Origin: Costus lasius
Lineage: Eukaryota > Streptophyta > Magnoliopsida > Zingiberales > Costaceae
Direction of reading: 5' to 3'
Assembly: GCA_027563935.2 (NCBI GenBank)
Contig: CM050449.1
Coordinates: forward strand, 89,132,371-89,196,370
DNA length: 64,000 nt
Shown here one piece after another: positions 11,248-22,915 of this stretch. The notes under the pieces are model-generated. The model did no database searches. It was not told the origin of the DNA and worked only from the letters and a program-made list of their open reading frames with translations. Made by a program: the position numbers and the translations under genes. The stretch's first letter is position 1, and every line of letters starts with the position of its first letter.

Positions 11248-11265
11248 TGTCGTCGTTGCCGGGGA
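11248..11265 (+). promoter_or_regulatory. primer binding site of element A, tRNA-Asp type
   Basis: tgtcgtcgttgccgggga begins six bases after the LTR end. It differs at two positions from the complement of a plant tRNA-Asp 3' end, the primer used by Athila elements. Confidence 0.65.
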
Positions 11266-11389
11266 GTAAGGCGTAGTCAATATCGACTAACTGTTGAGTT
11301 GATAGACTAGACCACCCTTTGTTTTTATTTGCTTTGTTTGTTTCTTATTTTAGTTCATTTGTTAAAATCTCTTGTCTACTAACCCTGTG

Positions 11390-13543
11390 CATGCCAAGAA
11401 TAATTAGAACAGGAAACTTAGTACCATAAGATCCAAAAATTGAAAGGACCTTTCGAGCTCAAAGGAAAGTCTAGGATCAACAGCTTGAGGAACCTCATCC
11501 AAACACTGCTGCAATGGACCAGAACTGTTCACTGAAAGATTTTGCTGCACCAAACGTGCAGGACCTACACTCTAGCATTACTCGACTAGCGGTCGAAGCA
11601 AATAACTTTGAGATAAAGCCAGCCCTTGTGCATATGGTTCAGTAGAACCAATTCAGCGATTCACTACAAGATGACCCCAATTTACATTTGTCAATTTTTC
11701 TTGAATATTCTGATACCCTCAAAATTAATACGGTAACTTCTGATGCTATTCGCTTATGTCTTTTTCCTTTTTCCCATAGGGACCGCACGCGAGCATGGCT
11801 ACAGTCCCTTCCTCAAGGTTCCATTACAACATGGTATCAGCTTTCCCATGCGTTCCTCTCCAAATACTTCCCACCGAGCAAGACGACTCAACTGAGGAAC
11901 CAAATAACGAATTTCAGCCAGAGGGAAGGTGAGTCGCTCTACGAGGCCTAGGACCGTTTCAAGGAGTTGCTACGAATGTGCCCGCATCACGGACTGGAAA
12001 AATGGGTACTAGTGCATACTTTTTATAATGGTCTCCTATATAATACTCGTTTATCTATAGATGCAGCCGCGGGCGGAGCGCTTATGAACAAGAACATAGA
12101 CGATACCATGAATTTGATCGAGGACATGACTATGAATCATTACCAATAGACGAGTGACAGAAACATCCCGGTAAGAGCAGGAGGTAAACATGACTTAGAT
12201 ATGTTGAGTTCGTTGGTGGCCAAGGTTGATTCCTTGTCCCATCAACTGACTTCAATGAATTTTAATACATCGTCTGTTAATTCGATTACATGTGATGTTT
12301 GTGATAACTTGGGACACGGTGCTACTAATTGCCAGATTATGGCTCCTTCTTCTCCTTCTGATTTGCCTCTAGACCAGGTTAATGTTATATAACAAGATCA
12401 GAGGAACCAGAATGACTCATTTTCAGGCACATATAACCCCGGATGGAGGAGTCATCCAAACTTCTCCTACCGGAACACTCAGAACCAAGCCAACCCACCG
12501 AACTTCAACAATCAAGCTCCCCAGGGATATTCTAGCAATCAGTTATGACATCCTCAATTCAGGCAACCACCCGGATTTCAACAAAGGCAATTTAATCAGC
12601 CTCAGAAATCAATTTAGAGTTACTGCTAGAGAATTTTATCAATGCTCAGTCAAAGCGAAATGAGGGTGTTGATGAGTCTATTCGGTAGTTAAATTCCAAG
12701 GTGGACTCCCTGATTTCTCACTCGAAGACACTTGAGAACCAGATTGCTCAACAAGCTGCTTCAACCTCTAGGCCATTAGGGAAGCTCCCTTCTCAACTTG
12801 AGGCAAACCCAAGGGAGCACTGCAACGCGGTTCTAACATGTAGTGGCACCCAAATGAAGGATCCCCAAATGTCACCCAGAAGTTGTTTTGTTGAAGAATC
12901 AGATGTAAGCGCAGATGCACCATATTCAGAGAAAATACCCATAGAGTCAGATGTCAAACAAGCACCAGTTTTTATTTCTTCACCACCTCACACACCGCCT
13001 ATCTCTTGTCCTCAGAGATTGGCCAGGGCATTGACAGGACATTACAGCTCATTGATGCCTGCGAAGCTTAGCGATCCTGGCAGTTTTTCTGTCTCCTGTA
13101 GTATCAGCAACTTTTCCATTGAGAGGGCACTATGTGATTTGGGGGCCAGTGTGAGTATCATGCCTCTTTCCCTGTTCAAAAGTTTGGACTTGGGAGGCTT
13201 GGAACCTACACTCATAACTCTTCAGCTCAAGAATGGCTCCATACATCACCCGGTGGGAATAGTAGAGGATGTGCCGATTAAAGTTAGGGAACTCTTTGTC
13301 CCTGTAGACTTTGTAGTCTTGGATATGCTAGAAAATTCAAGATTACCACTTATTTTGGGCCGCTCTTTCCTAGCTACCACCAGGGCTGTTATAGATGTTA
13401 AGAAAGGGAAGTTATCTTTAAACATTAGTGATACTATTTTAGAGTTTAATCTTTCTACTGATATGTCAGGTCTCTCTTTTTCAGGCTCGTGCTGTAGTGT
13501 TGAGATAATACCTGTGCTTGCCATTTGTTCGGAGGCCACGTGA
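11390..13543 (+). pseudogene. Athila gag-protease of element A (degenerate)
   Basis: An ATG at 11390 opens the usual gag start (MPRIIRTGNLVP) but a stop follows within 13 codons. The rest is preserved in pieces. The retrotransposon gag domain (RAWLQSLPQGSITTWYQ and the following YFPPSKTTQLRNQIT) lies at 11688-12149. The zinc knuckle CDVCDNLGHGATNC lies near 12290-12335. An Asn/Pro/Gln-rich linker in a shifted frame (12390-12660) precedes a long open segment at 12701-13543. That segment holds an aspartic protease domain with the catalytic D in LCDLGASVSIMP and the flap-side PLILGRSFL. Several stops and at least two frameshifts separate these parts. Capsid and protease roles are known for the family, but this copy cannot make a full protein. 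Confidence 0.85.
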
Positions 13544-14136
13544 GATTTTCTTGCATCCCACCCTTGCACTGATATGGACGTAGGTGCTTCTTTGATGAGG
13601 GAGGACTAGACCATTCGAGATAACTTATTTAAGGCGGACCCCGATTTTGGTTGCGCGCGAATATTCCATAGTGGGGTTGATGAGAAGTATTTATTTGATT
13701 TTGAGAAGAAAGACTTAGCAAGTGAACATGTTCTTATTTTGCATGATTTAAAGACATTTTTTATTATACACCTATTATTATTACTGCTTATCTCCATAGG
13801 TGTTAATTTTAGGCAAAGGAGAAAGGGGCATTCATATGCCATTTCTTCTGCCTTTGATCCATTGGACGTGCCCTGAAGCATGATCATTGGTCAAGTTGTA
13901 GACCTTAAATCAGCGCTTCATATAAGGCACCCCATGGATTTATCTTGTGCTGTTTTCATTAGACAGACTTTGATGTTTATTGTTGTGCTTGTTTGTTTTG
14001 TTGTATTGTTATATTTGTTTCGATATTTCTTGTGATATCCCATGGCATTGTTTTTCATGTTTTATACATTGAATAGCATCTTACAAATTGTGGCAGGTTT
14101 TTGGCATTTTTCAGGGAATTTTTGCATTTTGCCGAG

Positions 14137-14450
14137 CCAATCACGGCCTGGCCGTGAAGGCCATCACGGCCATGATCGCATCGCAGCTTTTATCAGCGTA
14201 ACTTGCCAAAGCAGACATGGTTGTGTCGTGTTCATCATCACGGCTGTGATGAAAGATGGAGTATTTTCGCCGAGCTGATCACGGCATGGGGGTGTTCTCT
14301 ATCACAGCCATGTTCACAATTTCCAGAATTTTCGCCGACTCCGTCATGGCTGTGCCATGTTCTTCGTCACGGGCGTGCATAAAGTGCCGACTTTGCGGCG
14401 AACCCATCACGGCCGGGCTGTGTTTGCCATCACACCCGTGCTTGATTTCT
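14137..14450. repeat. internal inverted-repeat array of element A
   Basis: Repeated pairs such as atcacggcctggccgtgaag and catcacggccatgatc, spaced about 50-75 bp, of the same type as in the LTRs but in the interior after gag-protease. Confidence 0.65.
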
Positions 14451-14462
14451 GGGTCTTCCACT

Positions 14463-14468
14463 TATAAG
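14463..14468 (+). promoter_or_regulatory. possible internal promoter of element A
   Basis: tataag directly follows the internal inverted-repeat array and precedes a leader-like stretch with ttagggttc. The same order occurs in the LTR (array, tataaaa, then tagggttc). In full Athila elements the env-like ORF lies downstream, so an internal promoter is plausible. This is inference from layout. Confidence 0.35.
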
Positions 14469-15847
14469 AAGGGCGTGGCGGCGGAACTTAGGGTTCACAC
14501 CCGTTCCAGTGCCGCCGCCACCCCATTCTGTCGATTCTGGCCCGGAAACTTTCCAGATCTCCCTTCCACCACCGTTCGTTGCTTCAGCATCCTTCTCCGG
14601 TTCTCGGAGACACCCAGATCCAGTTTTCTCGGTGTGTTTCCGCCTGTTCGCCGCTTTCGCCACTTGTCGATGGTGATCTTGTCTTGTCTTTAGTAAGTTA
14701 TTTTGCTATCTTGTACATTTGAGTTGCATAAGAGACTATACAGTTCTTTGCCGTGGGTAGAGGGTTTCCCTCTTTTTTTTGTGTTAGTCTTGCTGCATCT
14801 TGTTATCTTCCTATTATGTACTTTTAGTTGACTTTGCTGGTTTATTTGCATAACACTGAGTTCCTATGATGTTACTTTCATGTTCGTGTTTTGCTTTTAG
14901 TTCTTACATTACTCTGAACTATGATGAGACTAAGGATGATGTGTGTGTTTCCTAAGTTCAAGGGAGTTCTTATTATAACTACTTTTATGCTTATGGTTCG
15001 AGGTTCTAGAATGTTATTGTGCATGCTTTACTGTGGTTTGCATGATGTTTTAGTGGTTAATCCCTATCTTTTGAATTACTTCTTACACGATATTATGTTT
15101 TTGACAATTCATATTTATCTACTCCTTATCGGTAGCTTTTCAAGTTGAACTGTTGCATTCAAAAATAAGGAAGACAAAAAGGGGCAGTGATACCGAAGCG
15201 AAGATGAATCCAAAGGTTTCATCTAACTTAGCACTGTCGACAAAAAAAATAAAAATAAAAATAAAAATAAAAATAAAATAAAAAAACATAAAAAAATAAA
15301 AAGAAAATAAAAAGGGTCATGAAATGAAAAGAAGGGGTTGGGAAAAGTGAACAACTCCGCTTTCTTCTACTTTTAGGGTGAAGAAATGAGTTTGTGTACA
15401 TTATGTGGTGTACACATTTTGAGTTTACTTGTTAACTAAGTACTGGGGGTGCATTCATCATAAATGTTTGTCCTTCGCGTCACAAAGTGTCAAGTTTATT
15501 CAGAGAAGTAGCTTGAGCCAACCGAGTAAAATTTTATAATGGCCTTATTGAAATAAATGTGCAACTTGACTTGATTGGCTGTTTTCAGAAAGAATCTATG
15601 ATTATGAATAGACTTGACATAGCGTTGGTGTTTTTCCTATTTTAGATTTGTGGATTGCCACCGAATGTAATGCTTTGCTCACAGTTTAGATTATATCTCA
15701 ATTTGTATTCTTCAACCTAGGATTGAGTATAAGTGTTTTCATATGAAGTTCATACTTTGGCTTTTGAACATGTTTCTTCTTGATATCTGATTCTTCCAGA
15801 TAGTGTAATTTCTTGAGGACAAGCAAGATTTTAAGTCTGTGATATTT

Positions 15848-18149
15848 TGATAAGCGTTATTTCTAATAGATTTGAAGTCTTAATTATGTGTTCTTTTTAG
15901 GCTTAAGTCTTGCTTTTATTCTATTATTTTGAATCTTTTTCTATTAAGTTTATAATCTTCACTATTTTTTGATTATTTGTGAAATGCAGGTTATTTCCCT
16001 ATATTTTCGATAATATTTTGAAGATTTGAAGTAATGGAAAGGTTCAACACATTACAAGCATCACACAGGAAAAATTTGGGAATTTTTGGAGTTATCTATG
16101 CTGATCACGGCCTGCCCGTGCTTGCCATCACGGCCATGATCAGATCAGTGTCCAAGTCTCCTGTGCAGCGAAGCTAACACGGCATGGCCGTAATGGTCAT
16201 CACGGCCATGACCGCCAAAATCCAGAAATTCAGTGCAGTCGTCACGACCTAGAGAATGGGTGTGATTAGCCCCTTACGAACCCGTCACGGCCTTGCCCGC
16301 ATTCGCCATCACAGCCGTGACAAGTGCCGACACAAAATCAGCTGAAGTCATCACCAATGTGTGCACGGGCGTGATTTCCATCCAGAAATTTTTCGCGCTA
16401 ATCACGGCCTACCCGTGTCCATCATCACGGCCATGCTTAGAACATCGCAGCATCTAGAATTCATCACGGCCTGGCCGTGATAGTCATCACGCCCGTGATG
16501 GCATCCGCAGAACGTGACCTTCAACCGTTTCTTCGCCAAATCCGATAGTCCAAAAGCCTAGAAATTGGGAAAAATTCCCAATTAACCTTTCTAACCGCCC
16601 AAGGCTTCGATTAAGGTATAAAAGTTAGGATTTTGGGCGGTTATAGGGTTCGAATCCTTGGAGAACTCGACTAGGGCGAAAACTCGATTCAAGGGTTTGA
16701 TTCAACGGATTTCTTTAGGGCTTTCGAGAGAAGACTAAAGATTCATCGTCTCCTACCCTTGATTTGTAATTTCTCTTACTTTCGAATTCGATTTCTAGGG
16801 TTTTCATGGGTTAAATGATGTATTTAGTAGAGTAAACCCTATTTCAGGACTTGGGCGTAACCCGTTGAACAATTCTCCAATTGTAAAACTCTCATGTGAA
16901 TTTCAATAATATTTTCAAGTAATTTGTTTATCTAATTTGGATGTGCTTACTTGCGTATATATGTTTTGGTCGAACATTTTATATTTGTTAGTGTTACGAG
17001 AAGTACCGAGAGGTGAATCGTAATACTCGACTATCCAACTTAGACTTGTGATATGAATTACGAAAGTCGTTCAATATCACTCGAGGACTAACGATTGTCA
17101 TAGAGCCCATTGGGTCTTTATTAAGTTAGTTTTGCTACGAGAATGAGAAATTAGCTTAAGTAGGCACCAGTTTACACTTCGAGAGAAGGTAAGCTGTACA
17201 ATAGGACTAGTCGCCTTGAATAAATTACTGTCGGATTATGCTTTGAGAGAACGTAATCTGTTTCTAAATTCGATTCATTTATTATTTTACTTAAAATCAT
17301 TCAACATGGTGAAACCTAAAGTCTCGAGCATTCTTCAAAACTATAAATCTCATCTAGTCGTTGACTCTTAGATTAGTTCATTTTCTTCATTCTATTTTTG
17401 ATTGTCTAGCTTTCAATGACACTTAAGGTCGGTACTTGACACCCTACTCTCTTGGGATGGTCTTTTACTACTGCGATAGAAACCGTACACTTACAGGGCC
17501 TATCAAGTTTTGCTGAATTTCAGTGATATTTTCAAGTAATTTGTTTATCTAATTTGGATGTGTTTACTTGCGTATATATGTTTTAGCCGAACATTTTATA
17601 TGTGTTAGTGTGACGAGGAGTACCAAGAGATGAATTGTAACACTCGACTGTGCAACTTAGACTTATGAATTATGATATGAATTACGAGAGTCGTTCAATA
17701 TCATTCAAGGGTTAATGATTGTCATAGAGCCCATTGGGTCTTTCTTAAGTTAGTTTTGTTACGAGAGTATGAAACTAGCTTAAGTAGGCACTAGTTTATG
17801 CTTCGAGAGAATGTAAGCTGTACAATAGGACTAGTCGCCTTGAATAAATTACTGTCGGATTATGCTTTGAGAGAAGTTAATCTGTTTCTAAATTTGATTC
17901 ATTTATTGTTTTACTTAAAATCATTCAACGTGGTGAAACCTAAAGTCCCAAGCATTCTCCAAAACTGTAAATCTCACCTAGTCGTTAACTCTTAAATTTG
18001 ATATTTTAGACTTAGATTAGTTCATTTTCTTCATTCTATTTTTGATTATCTAGCTTTCAATGACACTTAAGGTCGGTACTTGACACCCTGCTCCCTTAGG
18101 ATGATTTTTTACTACTGCGATAGAAACCGTACACTTGCGGGGCCTATCA
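15848..18149 (+). repeat. 3' LTR of Athila element A
   Basis: Starts tgataagcg and ends cctatca at 18149, before the duplicated agggg. It contains the inverted-repeat array (16100-16500), TATA box (16617-16623) and the same internal ~640-bp tandem duplication (about 16895-17512 and 17513-18149) as the 5' LTR. Confidence 0.82.
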
Positions 18150-18154
18150 AGGGG

Positions 18155-19640
18155 TTTGATGACTCACCACCCCTACGAGTACGCTCATAGAAATCACAAT
18201 ACTAACACCTCTCAGCCCGCACTCCTCACTCATAAAACCCAAATCAGGCCGACAGAACAATAGCGGTACCTGTGCGCAAAGAGCAAGCAAGGCCTATATG
18301 GGCTCATACACTAAGCAGAAGAGGCCAGTTGAGCAGAAAGCCTAGAAAGAGCTCGGCCGATGATGCTGATGCTGGTATGATAGTTAAGTTTCAAGTTGAG
18401 CAGAAAGCCTAGAAAGAGCTCGGCCGATGATGCTGATGCTGGTATGATAGTTAAGTTTCAAGTCTGAGGAAGTTAGATGTTACCCTTGTAGCGTGCCTCT
18501 CTGCTCGTGCCTCAGACTATAGACTATTGAAGAAGTCATGCCGTAAAATCTTAGCCGAAGCCGCATCCAATCAATCGCCGTACTCACAAGTTCACCCACG
18601 CACTTGCACGTGCAAAGCACACGCATAAGTAGCCAATCGCACGTCTATGTTCATGTTCACACGAGCGTCGCTCCTCACGCGAACCCCACATCGCCCAACC
18701 TCCCATCGCCGGTTTCACCTTGGCGGCATCATCGTCGTGTTCGCCAGAACCCTAGCTTGCATCGCCTCACGCCGGAACCGCCCGCTAGAGCCAAAACCCT
18801 AATGCCGCCGCAAGCGTTCATCGCTGCTGGAATTGATGTCGAGGACGCCGAGATCCGCAACCATTCGAGATGAGGACGGGACAAGGCTATTTCAGGTCAT
18901 GGGATGGCTGCTGCCGACGCCGCTAACTAAGGAAGCCGACGGGGTTGCTCATGATTGGGAAGAAGCCGCCACCCGCTGGATCTGTACAAACTCGCTTGGA
19001 CGCCGCGTATGACGTCTGGACTCACCACCGAGCCGCTTGGATGCCACCTGAGGAGGAACACTGGTGGAGGAGGTTGCCAACACCCGCCTGCTTCCTTTCT
19101 CTGTTGCTGCCGACACCCACGCGTGTGAGCACAAACGGAAGCCCTGATGATGCGTACATCTATGGATCGAAAGAAGTGTATCCAAGTTTTCTCTCTCTCT
19201 CGTCTAAGTCTCTAGCTGTTATCTCAGAATAGGGGAAACCTAGACTCATCAGCGTATTCTCTCTCTGACGCCACCTAGCGGCTCTTGATATCTATTTAAA
19301 ACCTAGGGCACCGCCTAGACACATGCCATGTGCCACCACCTAAGGCACCATGTGTGCGCCACGAGGGCCTGCACCTAAGTCGGACGATGAGCTCACCAAC
19401 AGTTCAATATGAACATTGGGTCCAGGCCCAAATTACATACACACCCTACGCTCGTGTTAGGGCGAGCGTCTGCACCTCCCTTATACGTCCTTCACTCAAA
19501 CCCCCAAATTAGGGTAATCAATCGGGTCAATCCATTGGTGGATTTAACTCAATCAACTAACCTGAGCGCAAGCAACCTTTGTGCTTGTCCACCATGCTGG
19601 ATAATCAGGGATCAATGCCATCTATCACACTCGATGTGCA
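18155..19640. repeat. dispersed repeat X, copy 2, right piece
   Basis: Continues copy 2 after element A, matching copy 1 at 6110-6440 and 8440-8800. A 67-bp unit is exactly duplicated in tandem (18330-18396 and 18397-18463). The middle (18600-19240) is GC-rich with leader-like sequence on the minus strand, following a TTTAAATA box near 19297. No coding domain is visible. Confidence 0.5.
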
Positions 19641-20222
19641 TCCCGGGGGCATCCCGAGGGCATCACAGCTACTATAAAGGCCATTAGATTTCATCGGCTG
19701 GTTCAACTCATCAGAGTTGAGTTCTTTGCTATGGGAAAATTAAGGTGGTATAAATTATAGTTAACATATTAGTGCTAGTGGGTTAGCGGTAGCATTTTTA
19801 GCATGTTTGTGGGTCGGTGTAGGTTGAAGCCTAATATAGAGGTTTAACGAAGAATTGAATGTTTATCTTTGTTTTCTTTTTTTGTTCTTTTTAAATCCTG
19901 TTGTAGGCAGGGTTCCTTGTCTACCACTCTTTCTTTTATCAATCTCTTTCCCACTCTTTTGTCCGGACCAGTTAATAGTCTGTTAAATGGAATATCTAGA
20001 ATGTTGCTGCTGAACATATTCTAAATTTTATTAATTACAGGAAAGATGGGGTTAATAGTCTGTCAAATTATGAATGGACGCAGAAAATGGTATAAGTAAA
20101 AGATAGTGGGACATAAAAATGAAATAGTGAGAAAATCCTTTTGCATACAGAATTGGTATAGTGGAAGCTGCATGTACCCAGGAAAATAATGAAGAAAGAG
20201 TGAAATAACGTTAAACACTTAC
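19641..20222. other. AT-rich spacer, probable intron 3 of the SEC14-like gene
   Basis: Begins at the splice donor after exon 3. I looked on the minus strand for the next conserved SEC14 exon and did not find it here. The sequence is AT-rich without recognisable repeats. Confidence 0.4.
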
Positions 20223-21228
20223 CAGTTGTTTGACATCTACAATGGCCGTGGTGGTTGCCACATGCCTTTTAGCCGCAAGTGAGCATGCAGGGAACCGTAA
20301 ACTTAATGTCTTCTCTTGTTCGGAAATATGATACTTGACAAATCTGTCCATGGATGTACATTGCAATAGGGCGTTGACATCAATCGAACCTATTCTGTCT
20401 ATGTACAATGGTCGACCATATTTATCAACTCCATGATATCCATGTGGATAGCATTTCTTAACAGCATCATACTCCTCAAACTGGAAATCCTACAAAACAT
20501 AACAACTAATTCTTTATAAATGAATATCAAATATTTTCTTTTTTTTAAGAAGAAATAATTGTTGTTTTTGTGGTTATATTTCTGAATTAGTTTTCGCGCT
20601 GACAATATGGCTTTTCTTTTATATGTTGGAGTTGGAATAGTATTATACCAAGTATAATATTACCATTTACCTTTGCAATTGTGTCAACATCTTTTTCTGC
20701 TCGCCACTTGAGCATATTAACAAACATGGTCTCGGCCTTGGATAGGTCGAAGTTTCGCATGCGCAAAAATCTGCAGATTACAAGGAAAAGGGAAGCAGAG
20801 CAATGGTTTAAAAAACCTAGAATCATCGCCGTAATAATCCCTGATTCAAGAAACTATGTGTACCGGAGAAGCGTATGGTAGTCGTCATGTTTCTCCGGCA
20901 GCTGGCCCTTTGAGAGAAGAGACTCCCTCAAAGCCTCCACTAGTTTAGCCTCTTTGGGATCACGCACTCCCTGGAACATAGTACGAAAAGTGTTGCTTTT
21001 GCTCATCCTGGTGAGCGATCGCTGCAAGGATCTGAAGCTCAGTCTGGATCTGAAAGTGCGCTTCCTCAAACCCTCCTCTTGCGGAAGGTGCCAGTGGGAT
21101 TCCAGAGGCGCGTCCAACGAATTGGTTAGTCCATTATTCTGCTGCTCAGTCCCGCGGGAGATCCATCTGCTCTTCCTCCTGGAATCGCCCTTGTCGCGTG
21201 AAGATGCGAGCTTCCTCCAAGGATTCAT
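20223..21228 (-). CDS. SEC14-like phosphatidylinositol transfer protein, first three exons
   Basis: Plant SEC14 (SFH-type) lipid-transfer protein, expected to bind phosphatidylinositol and phosphatidylcholine at membranes. Exons on the minus strand: 21228-20864, 20770-20671 and 20489-20223 (365, 100 and 267 nt; 244 codons in one frame). Splice sites are canonical: CTCCG/GTACAC, CTGCAG/ATTTTT, GCAAAG/GTAAAT, TTGTAG/GATTTC, AACTG/GTAAGT. The protein shows a basic Ser/Arg-rich N-terminus, the CRAL-TRIO N domain (PEKHDDYHTLLRFLRMRNFD) and the start of the lipid-binding domain (GYHGVDKYGRPLYIDRIG, then FPACSLAAKRHVATTTAIVD). The exons forming the rest of the pocket are not found in the window. Repeat X and Athila A lie downstream, so the gene is either truncated or has a very large repeat-filled third intron. 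Confidence 0.85.
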
Positions 21229-21347
21229 TCGTGCAAATGCGTTTCTTCAACAATCTTGGTGGCGACGTGAGATTAGAATGCGGAGCGTTGCTTCCCTCCC
21301 AATAGGTTTAGATCGGAACAATCAAAATAGGTTTGCTTTCCATCTTC

Positions 21348-21355
21348 ATATATAT
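21348..21355 (-). promoter_or_regulatory. TATA box of the SEC14-like gene
   Basis: atatatat lies about 120 bp upstream of the ATG at 21228, a spacing that fits a leader of about 90 nt. Confidence 0.5.
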
Positions 21356-21461
21356 CGAGAGAAGATAGCACCAAATGGAAACTGTAGTTGGTGGAGAAGG
21401 AAAAAAGCAAAGAATATGGAGCAAGGAATGTGAGTCCTTGAAAAACTCGCAAGCAAGGCAT

Positions 21462-22129
21462 CTAATCTAATCATCTATCGTTGCTGCTTCAATCTTTCCC
21501 TTCCCTCCAAAACGATTTTATACCATCTTTGTCTCTTAACAAATTTTCAATCTTTCCCTCTCCCAGTATGCACTAATTATTTTCCTTTTTGATCCAACAA
21601 GGCAACAATATTGAGCAGCGGGTCCTTCAAACTTTTTAAGAGAGAAGCTTTCAAAAAAATAATATCATTAATGAATTCTAGACAAACATACATATTTGAG
21701 AAGATTATTCGACCAAATAATACTAATGAGAGGAAGAAAAAAATGTAAAATAAATTTAACCATATTCTCACGGTTGAATACCATCATCAATGAATGCTAT
21801 ACAAATTTGAGAAAGATTATTGAATGGAACGATGATGATGAGAGGAATAAGTATACAAATTTCCCTTGCACCTGCTACCGCTGCACGCCCCACTCCGCCG
21901 CTCGCTCACCCCTTTGCTCTCTTGCCCCACGCCCTGCCACCTATGGCTGGCTAGCCCGGCACTATCGTCACTCGCAGCTCGCTTGCCCTGTGCCTTGTGA
22001 CACTGTTGCCCGCAACTTGCTTGCCCCACACCGTACCATATGCTGCTTGCTTACCTCACACCCCCATCGCCTATAGCTCGCTTTCCCCGTGCAACCTTCG
22101 CCTGCCCTGCCACCCACTATTTTTTATTT
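21462..22129. other. intergenic region upstream of the SEC14-like gene
   Basis: AT-rich up to 21860, with a partial local duplication (tacaaatttgagaa / catatttgagaa, 21690-21860). A Cys/Pro-coding, C-rich patch follows at 21870-22110 (repeated gcttgccc / gctcgc words). No recognised gene. Confidence 0.4.
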
Positions 22130-22725
22130 TTTCCATGAAATTGAACATATACATTTTTCATAAAACTTAAGGTCCTTATCGTAGAACTTTTATGCAACCT
22201 CACTCAAATTGTGTCAAACTTAGGCAATTGTTGTAGGATGTCTACCTAGCAATTGATTGTGTACATTTATCATAGAACTTAGGGTCCTTATCATAGAACT
22301 TGTATGAAATCTCTCCTGAATCATATCAAACTTAGGCAATTGGTGTAGGATATCTACTTAGCAATTGTACTCATTTTTCTTATATTTTTTTAAATTTTTT
22401 TCTTGAAATTGACTATGTACATTTATCATAAAATTTAGGGTTTTTATCATAGAACTTTTATGAAACCTCACTCAAATCATGTCGGACTTAGGCAATTGGT
22501 GTAGGATGTCTACCTAGCAATCGTACTGATGTTTGCTAATAATTTTTTAAAATTTTTTCCCTTGAATTTTATCATGTACATTTATTGTAGAATTTAGGGT
22601 CCTTATCATATAACTTTTATGAAACCTCTTCCAATTCATATCAAACTTAGGCAATTGGTGTAGGATGTCTATCTAGCAAGTGTACTAATATTTCCTAAAT
22701 TATTTTTAAAAAAATCCTGAAATTG
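22130..22725. repeat. imperfect tandem repeat, four units
   Basis: The words tacatttatcatagaactta, ggtccttatcatagaac, cttaggcaattggtgtagga and tctacctagcaattg recur in this order in four units starting near 22147, 22259, 22412 and 22573. The spacing grows from about 110 to 160 bp because of inserted T-rich linkers. No coding potential. Confidence 0.7.
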
Positions 22726-22915
22726 AGCCTTCTATTGATTATGCCTAAGTTATATGGATTTTTCCCCTACAAGTATAATTTCTTAGACATTATGGAGAAG
22801 GGTGATAATGAGATGACATGCAATGAGTTGCTGGGATGAGATTCATTAAATGATGAACCAAATACGTCCCTTGATTTCGATTCAAAGAATGTAAAATTGG
22901 TAATAATGTTATGAG

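Larger units (their letters stand above)
13544..15847 (+). other. post-protease region of element A, polymerase genes absent
   Basis: Where reverse transcriptase should follow there is only a short tail. It is followed by the string aaatcagcgcttcatataag (from 13907), which matches the post-gag motif of elements B and C. An inverted-repeat array occupies 14137-14450, with a TATA-like box just after it. The remainder is non-coding and includes an A-rich stretch of (AAAAT)n type at 15242-15310. The tract just before the 3' LTR (gaggacaagcaagattttaa) corresponds to the Athila pre-PPT region, but the purine tract itself has decayed. Confidence 0.6.
8910..18149 (+). mobile_element. Athila-type Ty3/gypsy element A, complete but non-autonomous
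   Basis: Two LTRs (8910-11242 and 15848-18149) with TG...CA ends enclose a 4.6-kb interior. The whole is flanked by the 5-bp duplication agggg (8905-8909 and 18150-18154), which interrupts repeat X copy 2. Order inside: tRNA-Asp-like PBS, degenerate gag, protease domain, conserved post-gag motif, inverted-repeat array with a TATA-like box, non-coding tail with an A-rich microsatellite, 3' LTR. Reverse transcriptase, RNase H and integrase are absent. The LTRs differ by scattered substitutions and small indels (2333 versus 2302 bp), so the insertion is not recent. Confidence 0.85.

Noticed and set aside
16647..16657. ggttcgaatcc, a tRNA B-box match in the element A LTR
   Set aside because: No tRNA cloverleaf or A box at proper spacing. 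It follows the LTR TATA box and lies in the leader.
21696..22076. 126-codon ORF with a Cys/Pro-rich end
   Set aside because: The Cys/Pro part comes from repeated gcttgccc words and the first part is AT-rich spacer.
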